From Zonotrichia leucophrys gambelii (taxonomy: Eukaryota > Chordata > Aves > Passeriformes > Passerellidae): a stretch of DNA of 64,000 nt. The notes beneath the pieces were generated by a model. The model saw only the letters and a program-made list of their open reading frames with translations. It was not told the origin of the DNA and did not search any database. The stretch covers positions 7,320,001 to 7,384,000 of the forward strand of contig NC_088178.1 of the NCBI RefSeq assembly GCF_028769735.1. Reading direction: 5' to 3'. Shown here piece by piece: positions 50,001 to 61,200 of this stretch. Numbering within the stretch: position 1 is the stretch's first letter; each line of letters begins with the position of its first letter. A program made the translations under genes and the position numbers.

Positions 50001-53000
50001 AGGGATCCTCTGCCTAAAAATAGCAGTTTTATCCTCACTTTGCACCCTCCTGCCTTTCCACAACTCCTTAGCATTTCCCATGCCATTTTCCAGATGATGT
50101 AATGGCATCTTCCCATTCCCAAATGTGGCAAGAGTTTTTCCAGAAGGTTTTTGTGTGGATATGGGGAAACAAAGCACAGTCACAAGATAAATGACAGCCT
50201 TCTCAATGCAGACAGCATTGACAATTTCAATCCTCTGTGAACTGAAACTAAAATCAGGAGTGAAAAGAGGATCATGCCTCTGAAAGCCAACTGTATGTTG
50301 AATAGTGTGGAAACTGTTCCTTAGAAGGAACAAAGCCAGTGATACTCCTCATGGCACTTAAGGCACCTGCATGTGGAGGAAGGAACAGTGTTGGGGTGAG
50401 GGCATGTAAAAGCCTGCAGGACATTTCTTCAAAGCAAACAAAATCCTCTGACTTACTGGTATTTTCCTTCTTGTCTTCCTGTTGGCAGGCCTCTGGTCCT
50501 CCACCCAGGCCCAAGACCCCAGAAATCCTCAGGTAAGTTGAATGAAAGACGGATAACCCATGCAGCCAGGCACAACCCCATCCTGCACTCACACAGCATC
50601 ACCAACATCCTGACCTATGCACTGCTCCCACCCCCAGGGCCCTCACAGGGCAGCCACACCGTGTCATGTACGAGTTCATTCCCGAGACCGAGGAGGAGCT
50701 GCAGGTCCTGCCAGGAAACATTGTCTTTGTACTGAAGAAAGAGAAGGACAATTGGGCTACAGTGATGTTCAATGGAAAGGTATACCAGGAGTGTGCTGGC
50801 TAGGAGGAGCAGACAGCAGATTATGGCTGAGATTCTGCTGAACTAAACTTCAGGCCTCAGGAACCCTCCTGGATGCAGGGGAGGGTGAGGACACATCCAG
50901 TTGTGTCCTCCAGCAGTGGGCTGCCTTCTTGCCAAGCAATCACTACTCATCTCTCCTCCCCCTGCAGAAAGGGATTGTCCCCTGCAACTTCCTCGAGCCT
51001 GTGGAGCTCCACAATAAGCTGCATATCCAGGTGAGGCGGCCCAGGAGGAAATGGTGTCCTGGGGAGGGCAGATCTTGAAATATTCACCCAACACCTGCCT
51101 CCCAGTGGGATCCATATATGTGACTCCCTCCTCCTCATGATGATGGCGTTGGTTCTTCTGGCCCATGGCTATCATGAGCTCAGAGACCTGCAAAATCTGT
51201 GCTGGTGGCATCCTAGCGGTCGTGGGCAATGCTGGGGAGATAATGGATATAGCTAAGTGACCCCTCCCCTGTTCAATACCCCAAACAGACTTGGGGAAAA
51301 GCAGGTTGGAGGGGAGCTGCACAAGGCAGCAGCCCCCCAGCCCCTCAGTGAGGGTGGCACTGACAGCACTGTCTCTTCCCATGGCCCAGGAGGAAGCCCC
51401 TGTGGAAGCCGAGATCCCCGAGTCACCCACCCACAGTGTGCCGGAGAGGCCGCGGCGGCTGGCGCCAGGTCAGTGAGGGCAGCTGAGGGCATGGGGGCAC
51501 AGGGTGACATCCTCACCCTCAGCAGGCTGAGATGGCACATCCTCACCCTTTGGGAGCAGCGTAGGGCTCATCTCCATCTCATTCCTGGCCCCTTTGCAGT
51601 CAAGGAATGGGAGACATTACAACAGGAGGCAGAGATAACAACTGCAGTGCTGAGAATGGAGTAAAATAGTGTCTGTGGAGTCCCTGAGGAAAGCAAGTCC
51701 CTCTGTGCTTTAATTAGCACAGGGAGTAATGAGGAAAAGGGCCTGGAGACAGGAATGGGGCAAGGACCAGCTTGGAGTAAAGGATTCCTTATAGGCTTCT
51801 CCTTCAAGCAGGGCATCCAAGATAGTTTCAGTGCTGCTTGAGCTGAGCTAGGCTTAAAGGAGCTGTGTGAGGGGGAATGCTGGCTGGTGGTACCCAGTGT
51901 TCCACATCCCAAGCTCCTGTCCCCAACAGAGCAGCCTTGTAGAGAGTCCATGGGTAGAGCTGACACAGAAGAAGGCTGCGGTTCATGGAATTAAGGACAA
52001 ACACCTCACACACACAAAAACCCCAATGATCATCTTTATGGCACCAAAAGCCATCTCAGGTCTATCAGTGGGACCATGTTCAACAGTGCAGCTTGGGCTC
52101 TTCCTGGAATGAGCACAGTTGTGCCAAAGCACTACCAAAATGTAAATCAGATCCTCATGAAGAGCCTTCCACAAATATATATGAAGTCACCTTGCCTGGA
52201 GGCCTGAGTTTAGCTTTACAGCCCCATTGAAGGTTTTCAGGATGGACCTAGGGAGATCAGAGGAGCAAAGACAATAAAACCAGCAGCTCTGTGTTGATAT
52301 TTTTTGGATCCATCCATGAAAGAATCCCACCCCTCATACTTCTCTGCAAGAGGGAAGGCACAGAGCCAAAACCTCTGCTCAGTGGTTGTATCTAGATCTT
52401 ACAGAACATCTGTGGCAGATGCCATATCCATTCAAGGGATCGCTGCTGGCTCCAGGACTGGTTGGTGTTGCTGGAGATCATGATGGGCTGCAGGAGGTCT
52501 GGCTGTGTGTTTATACAACATTTATCCCATCCCTCCTGAACCACCTTTTTCCTCCTCCCCAGACCGCGTTCCTGCTACCGTGGTGCAGCCAAGAGACACA
52601 GCAAAGGTAACGTCCTGTGAGTGCAGACCCCGAGGTCCTGCTCTCGTACAAACCTGCTTTTACCAGGAGACTTAGGGATGCTTTTTGGGAGTTCTCATCC
52701 TGGCCCCAGGTCAGGGGGCCACTGGATGACTCTCATCTTAGTCAACCTGAGGCACTTAAGAAGGAAGAAATAGGAGAGAGCTTGACTGGAATGCACATGC
52801 TGCTGGGTATGGTCAGCACATCAGAAAGTCACTGGGAAAATACAGCAATTCCAACTAAAAAAAAAAAAAAAGAGGGGCTTGGAGGTTGGGCACAGCTGTA
52901 ATTTGATCACCCCAAAGCCACAATTTGGTGCCAAGTCCCCAATCTATTACTGAGCTCTCTCCTGAGACGAGCGTGGGTCTGCCAACCAATGTCCAAGCAT

Positions 53001-55051
53001 GGCTGGGGAGGCACAATCTAACTAAGGCAACCACAGTTTCCACAGCCCTGTGCTTGCCAAGCCACACAGGGTGACATCCCATTTCCTGCCTGCAGGAGGC
53101 TGAACCAACTGTCCTCAAGGTGCACTACAAATTCACAGTGGCCCTGAGAGTCGATCGAGGCCACTCCTACAAGGAGCTCCTGGAGCTGGTTTGCAGGAAG
53201 CTGGAGCTGCAGCCCGAGCACACGGAGCTGAGGTGAGGCACTGCCAGCCCCAGTGAGCCAGGGCTGGGCTCCAGCACTCCTCACCTGCATCCCCTGCACC
53301 AGGTACAAGCCTGTGGAGGGCCAGGAGCTGGTGACTCTGAGTGCAGAGAACGTGGAGGCAGCCTGGAGCCAGAGCAAGGACAACTGCCTGACAGTCTGGT
53401 GCAATGGCACAGAGGTCAGTGACAGCCACAGGGGGCAGCCACCTTCTCTTCCCTCCTGCCTTTCTTCTCCTTGCCACAAGAATGGGTTTGTGGCTTTCAA
53501 CAGAAGTCAGCAACCTCATGAAAGGCAGAGGAGCAAAGAGAGAGGAGAAGCAGAGCTCATGCCTCTTACTACAGAGAAAGAAAACCAAGAGGTTGTTTCC
53601 TCACCAGCTTGTTTCTTGCCCAGGGAAAGGGGTTTGTACCAGACAGCAAAGCAGAGGAGTCACTGCAGGAGGCAACGCCTGGGGAGACGGGACCCAAGCA
53701 CGTTGTAGCTCAGTACAGTTATGAAGCCACCCAACCTGAAGACCTGGAGTTTCAGGCAGGAGACACGATCCTTGTTTTATCCAAAGGTAATTGTGCTCCT
53801 CCTGGGACAGGAGAGGGGAGGGACCCTCAGCTCTGGTGAGAGGGAGGGTGGTGTGGCAGCAGCAGAGCCCCTCCAGCTCTGCACTGGGGTTCCCATCCAC
53901 ACATCCCTGTTATACACACTTCTTCCAACAGATTTTCATCACTCCCGTTTCCACCACAGCCCTCCCAAACATCTAAGACAGGAGCTACACTGGGACTGTG
54001 ATTAAGGTTATTGATCACGTGGATTCTTTCAAGGAGATATCTCATTTTAGCTTCCATCCCCACAATGGCAGCAGGCTCTCACTCCCATTCCTTCCACCTG
54101 GAACCTTTTTTCATCTACTTTTCTTGTTAAGAGTACAATCTTTCATAAGTCACTCAATATTAGCCCTTAGTGTTTCTATGGGAATTGAGGCTTAAATGCA
54201 GACTAAATCTCAGGAAGATCAATGAAGAATTCGATACACAGGGCACACTCCCCATCTCATTTGAGCCTCTGAGTGAAATCAAGACATCAGGAATAAGTTT
54301 TAAAGGCAAAAACCTCTTATATTTAGCTATCTGTAGTTATGTCACTGATTTCTGGTGGCTGGCAGGCTTTGGCAGCAGTACACAATCAGTCCCCCATCTA
54401 ACCTTTTACAGGTTAGATTCTGCACTATGCAATACTGATGACCCCCTCCACCCCAAAATCCTACATTCTCCTTCATTGCTGAGCTAAATATTTCCCAGCA
54501 CAAAGCTGGTTCTTGCCTCATTTGGTTCCCTCACAGCAAAACTGCAGAGCTCCCTGGCTTTACTCAGTCCAGGGTAAGGGGTTCTGGGGGGGTTGTTTTA
54601 GGGTTTTTTATGTGAACATGAGAAATAGCTGACAAAACACTTCAGATGTATCCTGAAGAGGACAGACCAAGTATCAGATAATTTCCTCATTCTCCAACAC
54701 TTTGTTTCAACTCAAGGCATTTTTCAAGCCCCCTGGTCTCTATTTTGATCCCATTTCCCACCCCCATGTGATATTCCTTCTTACCTTACTACTTTACTCT
54801 CTTCCCTCCACATTCCACTCCCTGCTGGGTCTGCACAGCTCCAAGTTTTATCAGCAGAAACATCATAAAATAGTGATCTCAGGTCTGTCTGCAGCACATT
54901 ATGCTCCTGTACATTTCTAGGGTCATAAGAACTGTGTCAATTTTCCCTTCCAGTGAATGAAGACTGGTTTGAAGGCAAGTGCAAGGGGAGGACTGGCATC
55001 TTCCCATCGGCGTTTGTTCAACAGCCCAACACTGAACACCCAGAGAAGTGA
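46851..55051 (+). CDS. NCF2: NCF2, p67phox, NADPH oxidase activator, complete
   Basis: NCF2 (p67phox) binds Rac-GTP and switches on gp91phox/cytochrome b558 in phagocytes, making superoxide. Fifteen coding exons join in frame to 1551 nt, 516 aa (human 526). Domains in order: four TPRs (about 1-155), with the Rac-contact residues R102, N104, L106 and D108 at the same numbers as human; activation segment around V204 ([20 protein letters not shown]); PPPRPKTPE motif (228-236); SH3-1 (about 239-299); a divergent linker; PB1 (about 351-428), with K355 in LKVHYKFTV, the residue that pairs with p40phox; SH3-2 (about 456-508; [20 protein letters not shown]), the p47phox-binding module. Every intron is GT-AG. 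It lies downstream of ARPC5 in the same direction and converges with SMG7. Confidence 0.97.
47466..47548 (+). CDS. NCF2: NCF2 coding exon 2
   Basis: [20 protein letters not shown] then TVSYRSQ plus two bases (phase 2). TPR2. Acceptor CTCTGCAG, donor GTGAGT. Confidence 0.95.
47848..47956 (+). CDS. NCF2: NCF2 coding exon 3
   Basis: Encodes [20 protein letters not shown] then [16 protein letters not shown]. Contains R102, N104, L106 and D108, the known Rac-binding insertion. Acceptor CTCCCCAG, donor GTGAGA. Confidence 0.96.
48167..48301 (+). CDS. NCF2: NCF2 coding exon 4
   Basis: 45 codons, [20 protein letters not shown] through [10 protein letters not shown], covering TPR3-4. The acceptor is a CAGCAG tandem (48161-48166). 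The second AG is chosen because mammalian p67phox has no residue between CE and VLYN. Confidence 0.95.
48600..48707 (+). CDS. NCF2: NCF2 coding exon 5
   Basis: 36 codons, [20 protein letters not shown] then [16 protein letters not shown]. Same length as human. Acceptor TGCCACAG, donor GTAAGA. Confidence 0.96.
49660..49719 (+). CDS. NCF2: NCF2 coding exon 6 (activation segment)
   Basis: 20 codons, [20 protein letters not shown], the activation domain needed to turn on gp91phox. V204 is conserved. Acceptor GGCCCTAG, donor GTAAGA, phase 0. Confidence 0.96.
50489..50532 (+). CDS. NCF2: NCF2 coding exon 7
   Basis: [14 protein letters not shown] plus two bases. Carries the conserved proline-rich PPPRPKTPE motif. 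Acceptor TTGGCAG, donor GTAAGT. Confidence 0.95.
50638..50779 (+). CDS. NCF2: NCF2 coding exon 8 (SH3-1)
   Basis: Most of the first SH3 domain: [20 protein letters not shown], then [20 protein letters not shown] and K. Acceptor CCCCCAG, donor GTATAC. Confidence 0.96.
50968..51030 (+). CDS. NCF2: NCF2 coding exon 9
   Basis: [20 protein letters not shown] then Q. Last strands of SH3-1 and start of the linker. Acceptor CCCTGCAG, donor GTGAGG, phase 0. Confidence 0.95.
51390..51468 (+). CDS. NCF2: NCF2 coding exon 10 (linker)
   Basis: [20 protein letters not shown] then PRRLAP plus one base. Low conservation with mammals, supported by phase and splice sites (CCCAG acceptor, GTCAGT donor). Confidence 0.88.
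52563..52606 (+). CDS. NCF2: NCF2 coding exon 11 (linker)
   Basis: Completes Asp, then [14 protein letters not shown]. Short linker exon with acceptor CTCCCCAG and donor GTAACG. It is identified mainly by phase, because it is the only frame that links exons 10 and 12. Confidence 0.85.
53096..53232 (+). CDS. NCF2: NCF2 coding exon 12 (PB1, first half)
   Basis: [20 protein letters not shown], then [20 protein letters not shown] and EHTEL. K355 is conserved. Acceptor CCTGCAG, donor GTGAGG. Confidence 0.95.
53303..53414 (+). CDS. NCF2: NCF2 coding exon 13 (PB1, second half)
   Basis: [20 protein letters not shown] then [17 protein letters not shown]. The CLTVWC strand matches human CLTLWC. Acceptor GCACCAG, donor GTCAGT. 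Confidence 0.95.
53624..53786 (+). CDS. NCF2: NCF2 coding exon 14 (SH3-2, first half)
   Basis: [20 protein letters not shown], then [20 protein letters not shown] and [14 protein letters not shown] plus one base. Acceptor TTGCCCAG, donor GTAATT. Confidence 0.96.
54954..55051 (+). CDS. NCF2: NCF2 coding exon 15 (SH3-2 end, stop)
   Basis: Completes Val, then [31 protein letters not shown] and TGA at 55049-55051. Acceptor CTTCCAG. The C-terminal tail after the SH3 is shorter than in human. Confidence 0.96.
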
Positions 55052-55166
55052 TCTCAGAAAAGCTTGAAGTTGTGGAGAGAAATTAAGAATTCAACTGTTG
55101 CCATTATGTAGTCTGCATGTTAATCCCTGCATCTGAAAATGAACTTTAAATGTTATTGCTACTTGT

Positions 55167-55172
55167 ATTAAA
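55167..55172 (+). promoter_or_regulatory. NCF2: NCF2 polyadenylation signal (ATTAAA)
   Basis: ATTAAA 116 nt after the stop codon, followed by TTTTGTGTTGTTCTC from 55194, a GT-rich downstream element. This implies a very short 3'UTR of about 135-145 nt. Confidence 0.75.
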
Positions 55173-56202
55173 AGCTTTATATTTTCTCTTACCTTTTGTG
55201 TTGTTCTCTTAAAAAGGAACTTGTTAAGAAGTTGCTAATTCCTGTTACGGATACATCCGTTCCTAAATCCTGTGCTTGGAAAGAGACTTGCCATGTTCCC
55301 CCATCCTTAAAAAAGCTTTTATACAGACCTGCCAGAAGCTGGGAACACCCACAAGAAGGTGGTGCAACCTGCATTTACAGCCCTGCCAGGAGATCCCAAA
55401 GGGGAAGCAAGTTCAGGAAGCTACGGACCAGGAAAGCAATTGCTTCCTTGAGACATCAGTGCCAACCCCAAGAACTTAGAAGACACCACACAGCCTCACC
55501 CTGCCCCAACTCACAATTCAAATTCACAGGGACTTTTAAAATCCCACCAATAAAAGCAGACACATTTTCTTCAGCACTGGGAGCTGTATATCAAAGTTTC
55601 TCCTGATCAGTCAGAAGATACAGTAACTTTGAAAGACAGAGCCTGGAATCCCAGAGCTTTACTCCAAAGGCGCTAAGGGGGCTATCACACAAGTCCAGAA
55701 AACCCTACTGCCCCATTAACCTAAATATCACATTTCTTGTTAAAGGAACTTATTCTGGAGACAATAAACACCTGTAATTTTAAAACCAGAACATCTCTGG
55801 AGTTTCCTGTCATATACCTGGAAGCATGGAAAAAGTGAACACTCGGGTCTGCAGGCAAGTCATTGGAAGAAGGATCTGTGCCCTCCCTCTGCATACTACA
55901 CACACTGTACCAGGGATGAGTCTGCAACTAGGGAGGAGCTTTGCAAGCTGCTCCCATCCTACATATTTAGTTCAGTATGTAAAACACACTACACAGGCAG
56001 CACAAAACCACAACCAAATTATCTGTACCAAGCCCAAGCCACTGTGATTCATTTAGGTCTGTTTCAAATTAAAAAAAAAAAAAAAAAATCAACTTCAAAC
56101 ATTCTTCTGGCTTCTACAGAAAAGTAATGCATTTTTAAAGGCCTGAAGCCAAGTCACACAGGAAATAAATGCTACACACAGACCTGGATGGAGAGAACAT
56201 GG

Positions 56203-56208
56203 TTTAAT
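56203..56208 (-). promoter_or_regulatory. SMG7: SMG7 polyadenylation signal (ATTAAA, minus strand)
   Basis: TTTAAT on the plus strand reads ATTAAA on the minus strand. It is followed within 30 nt by AGGTCTGTGTGTAGC (56185-56171), a GT-rich element. This leaves about 1 kb between the SMG7 and NCF2 3' ends. Confidence 0.6.
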
Positions 56209-57210
56209 TAAAGGCAAAGCTGATTTCGGCAGCTGCAGTTCTTGCACAGACAGACAGAAAACACAAAAAAAGCTTACAACACAAACCAGTTTCTCTGTTG
56301 GGGGCCCCTTGCCTTGCTCCTGCAGGTGCTGGAGGGCAGGGGGCACAGATGCATTCCCAAGGCCGGGTGCTCATGCACAAGTGGAAGGGTGCAGCTGGAC
56401 CTGCCCGGCCGGGAGTGAGGTGGTGCTCCTGGTCTGGGGTGCAAGAGTCAGTGACGGTGCAACACGGGGATGCCGCAGCTGCCTGGGCACACAGCTTGGA
56501 CACACAGCGGGAGGGCTGGAGGGGACACACAGGGTGGGCTGGGTTACCACCGGGTGGGAACTTCACTTTTTGGACTTGTTAAAGGAAATACAGCTTTGAA
56601 ATGCAACACAGAACAGCGATGTTGCTCAGGTGGAGCTCGTAGGGAGCTTCTCGCACCCCCGAGGGTATTGGGTCTCCTCCGCCTTCCCTTTTTGTATTCT
56701 CTGGGGCTGCCCAGACTCCAGCGTCACTTCGGCTCCTGCATGTGCTTTGTTCTGCAGCTGAATTCTAGCCCAGAGATCCTGAATCATCACACAAACCCCT
56801 ACTGCTAAAAACAGCAAATGGACATTGAGTCTGTTTCTGTAACTTCCCTGGGAAATCTAACAAAAACGCTGTCCTTTTCTTTAACAAAACTTCCAGTCTT
56901 CCTTCCCCCTAATAAATAGCAAATAAAATGGTTTTTTTCCTTTTCCCTTCTGCACCTTTTCGTCTATGAACAGCACTGTGCTGTTTCCGTGTGTCCATGG
57001 GTGCCTTGGATTTGTTTCTGGCACTGAAAGCCTGGGGCTGCAGCTGGGACAGGTTTCTGCAGAGCTGACCTGTGCCTCACCGGGCGTGCGGATGCCCCAT
57101 GCTGTCTGGGCTGGCTGTCGGATTCACCCAGCCCTGCTGGACCCCTGATTATTTTCTGCCATGGTAATGAAACTACGAGCGTTTAGCGAAGATGGGAGGA
57201 TGGAAAGAGA

Positions 57211-57253
57211 AAAAAACAAAACCAAACCGAAACAAAACAAAACAAAAAAAAAC
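57211..57253. repeat. CAAAA-type simple repeat
   Basis: A-rich run of ACAAA, ACCAAA and ACAAAA units within the SMG7 3'UTR; U/G-rich in the SMG7 transcript sense. Confidence 0.85.
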
Positions 57254-58141
57254 CCATTGAAAGCTTTCTACCTACCTATTAAAATGAGTCAGGCTGTGAA
57301 TGCACAGACTAGCCTGCCCTTTGTGGGGCTAGCCACTATGCTACAGTAAAATGTACAGGAATCACACATTAATTTAAAACCCCATAGCAGTTAACTTGCT
57401 TTTCAGCAGAGTGCTGTGAGGCCCCATGTCACCCCTTATAGCTCAAACACCTACTGAGAGAAGGACATTTCATGCTGGAGTCTCTAACCCACCCAAAGCC
57501 TCCGGGTGAAGCAGTGCCAAGTGCCAGACTCTCTTTCATGAAACTCCTTTACTAGGCCGGGATGCAGAGCCCCACCTCATCACCACCCACTGTGACTGGA
57601 GCAGCAACTGGGGCTTTCATTGCTACACACTGACTATGAAGCACGTCTGTGTACAGAATTCAGTGTGATCTTACTACTGAGATAGTAATAAAGATGTTTA
57701 GGAGTAATTTCAACTACATTCTCAGTCAGCGAAGCAATCATTAATGGATTCCTATTGTATCTCCCCAAAGAGAGGAAAAGGATTGAGAAGTTCTCATTGG
57801 CTTCTCCCATCTGCCCTTTGCTCTCAGCTTTTACTTCCCATGTGGCTGGGGACATGCACAATGGAGAAGGTGAGAGGCGGTGATATTGGGTTACTGAGTG
57901 AGCCAAACAGCAGTTCCTCTCTCCCTCCGAAGGGCCCGGGGGATGGGAGAGTTCCTGATGTTATTTGCTTGCACTGCAGACGTTTTGTGCACACTCAGTG
58001 GGTTGGTGGAGCACTTACGCCCTCCTGACAGCAAGGAACAGAAGAGAGGGCTGCCACCTGCACAGGACTGTGTGTGCCAGTCCCACAGACCCAACATGCC
58101 ATGGTTTATGGAGCCGTCGTTGTGAGGATGTTTCCTCTGTC

Positions 58142-58255
58142 TCAATGCGGCGGGTTCATGGCACCTTGTCCGCGCTGCTGCTTCTGCTTCTGCTGCATCA
58201 ACAGCTGCTCCAGGGCCGAGGGGCCGGGGTGCATCATGGAACTGGACCAGATGGA
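58142..58255 (-). CDS. SMG7: SMG7 last coding exon
   Basis: SIWSSSMMHPGPSALEQLLM, then QQKQKQQRGQGAMNPPH and TGA at 58144-58142. Acceptor TTGTTTTTAG. C-terminus identical in form to mammalian SMG7. Confidence 0.96.
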   Translation of the reverse strand, partial: SIWSSSMMHPGPSALEQLLMQQKQKQQRGQGAMNPPH

Positions 58256-61200
58256 CTAAAAACAAACAGCCAACAATAGCACCTCCTTGCATCACACAGC
58301 CAGGTGGGAAAGCAGACACCATGTTGTATATGCTCCCTCCTTATCACTCATACCTGGCTTATCACGAAAGTTAACCAGACTTCAAAGACAACCTTCTAAA
58401 AAGAGACTCCCTGGAAGAACTTTATCCTCCTCCAGAACTCTCATTACCATAAAAACTCATCCCACATTAACTATTACTAATTTTAGACTAGTCAAAGCTA
58501 ATGTTAGAATTTCTTCCAGTTCTGCCAGCCTGGGCTTGTTCCACAAAATCTCAAAACCAGCAAGAACTGTAAATTTGTGACATCCTCCTGCATTGGTGAC
58601 ACCTCCCACAGTGCCTCATGTAAGTGAATCTGCAGGAAAATCTCTGGGATTCTGGCACTGAACTCTGACACTTCCAGCAGGCTAATGGCCATCACTTGAT
58701 CATCCAGCCTGCAGACCCATCCCTGAGCACAGCCCCAGCCAAACCCACCTTCAGGCTCTCCATAAGCACAGCAGAGGAGTCCTCCATGGCAGGAGGGCCT
58801 TGCACTGCCCAGGTACCACTGGGAGCACTGGACTGGTGCCAGCTGCTCTCTGAAGAGGACGATGTTGTTGGGAGATAGTCCAGACCAAACCCTCCCATTG
58901 CTAAAATGGCGGAAAGACAAGTTCACAGTGAGATGGCAAAACCAGTGCAAAACAAGCATCATCAGATGATGGTGTCTGACAGCTCCATGCTAACTGGAAC
59001 CCAGCACTTGCCTGGCTTATCTGTTTTCCAGCGGTCTGCAACTCTCCGGTCTCTGTTGTCCGGAGTCCCAATGGGTCCAAAGTTGGAGAAAGGAACAGAA
59101 TTGTGGTTATGGGTTGGAGGGGAGCTTGGCAAGCTGCTGGGGTTGGAGGAGTGAGGAGACTGGCTGGCTGGTGTTGAATGATCTAGGGATTACAAGGGAA
59201 GAGGAAAAAAGGTCAGCAGAGACAGCAGGAGCCTCTCAGTTTTGAATTTCTTAGTGCTGCTGCAAATTCTGCCATCACCCAGTTTGCTACAATGCTGAAG
59301 GTCAGTTTTTATTCCCTCCATTACATGAACGTAATGCAAATTCCTAAATTCTGAGTGAAAAATTTACAAGAACAGAACGACTGTGTTTAATGCTTGCAAG
59401 AAAAACAAAACCCCAAAGGACACCTCATGAGGGCTGGTTAGGCAAAGGCAGTTTCCCCCCTGTCTCTTGAAGAACTTGTGTCAAACTAAAAGAATAACTA
59501 TCTCCAAGCTTGACAAACCAATTGAAAAATTAGATTAGACCTTGAGGAGTTTGCAAGTTTACAACTCCAACTCCCAGGTCTGAGAATTTTTTGCACTTAT
59601 ATGAGTCTTAAAACAATTGAGACCAGAACTCATTAGTGAGCAAAAGAGGAGAGGGAGCATGAAGCAGGCTGTCCACAGGCAGAACACAACACATGAAGAG
59701 GTGAAAGGAGAGGGAGTTGAAGCCATGTGAGCCAAAAACCCTGCTAGAATAAAAGCACTTTGCAACTCCCTCCATTTCACTCACAACAGCTTCTCCTGGC
59801 TGGGTGCACAAGTCCCACCAAACATCTCGTCCAGTGCAGGTGTTATTTAAAATCCACTCTTTTCTTAGATTCAACTAACTCCTCTCTCAGACTCTTCCAA
59901 GATTAAAATCCAGATGTAATAGTTATGGTTTATGCCTTTAAGATAATTACTAACAAAGAAGTTGGTCTGCTTTATGGGCTGCTTAACAGTAAAAAACCAA
60001 TGCAACAAACCCCACTGCTGTTGTATTTTCCTCCACTCTTCCCTTATACAGTTTCTTCTTCAAATATTTGCATTATGAAATCCAGCTCCTCCTGCTTTTT
60101 CCAAAAAAATGCAACACAAAGTATATGGATGTCTGAGTTAAAGCACTACTCCCAAATGGCTGTCAGGAAACCAAGTTAAAGAGATTTCAGGATTTATCAC
60201 CTCCTACAACATTTATCCTGCTCAACTACTTAAATTAAAATCCAAGTTCTTACACTGTATTAATTACAAAATCCCCTCGTATTTCTGCAGATATATAAAG
60301 TAAAACAGAAACCTTCAGAGATCTTGCCAAGCAAGTTTGGGGTTTTTTTTTGTTTGTTTTTTTTTTTTTTTAATTCCAGTTACATATAACTTGCAGTTGG
60401 TTTAGAATTAACTCAAATCCTCTTAAATCACTAGACACAAGAAATGCTGTACCAGGATTACCTGAGCTGGCTGGAAGGGATGGAGACCACGGAGTCCCTT
60501 CAAAGAGAGAATAGAGTGAAGTCTCCTGATGGGCAACTGAAGGGGTGACTTCTGTTTTTGTGCTGGTATTGATGTTTTTTCCATATACCTCATTGAACAT
60601 GCTGTTGTTTGAATATCTTTCCTGAAAAAAACCAAACAATATAAGAACCTGTGTGTTAGACTTTTATTTCAAACACTGAGACTGTACAAAGGAAACAATT
60701 CCAGTTCAAAATAGTTCCTAATTCCTTTTTCACTTCCAAGCCCCATCTTCTTTGACCATTTAATTTAACTACACCACATTCTGAATCAAGACAGATTTCT
60801 CCTGGCTGAACTGCAAAGTCTTCACAAAATCTTGATTCCCAGTACTCAGAAAAGTTCTATCAAGACAATGCTCAATTCTCTGGGAGAGAATAGGTAATCA
60901 ATTGCTCTGGACATAAAAACCTACACACCACAGCACCCTGAGATCCACTTTTCAGTCAATTTCATGGCTTCACTAAGAGGAAGGGCCCCTGAACTCAGTA
61001 ATAAGATCTGCAGAGATATAGCTAAGATGAATTTGGGAAGAAAACTGATAAAGGCAAAGATTAGGGTTGATGCAGAGTGGAATTACACATCAGTGTGGAT
61101 TTCTTTCAGGTTTTCCACTGGCTTAATCACAAGCTGAAACAGCAAAAGGTGTTGGACTCTGGTTCACACTCACCTGATTTAGAGAAAAGCCGCTGAGGGA

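Larger units (their letters stand above)
56185..58141 (-). other. SMG7: SMG7 3'UTR (predicted)
   Basis: Sequence from the SMG7 stop to a predicted cleavage site about 1.95 kb downstream. It holds a CAAA/CAAAA simple repeat at 57211-57253 and no coding signal on either strand. The extent rests on one polyadenylation signal and is inferred. Confidence 0.6.

Noticed and set aside
49746..51430. Two 195-codon minus-strand frames
   Set aside because: They cover NCF2 introns and exons 7-10 on the opposite strand. The sequence is unfamiliar and explained by the GC-rich introns.
57891..58322. 143-codon minus-strand frame over the SMG7 last exon
   Set aside because: Wrong frame. The SMG7 tail ending in NPPH is read in another frame with a clear acceptor.
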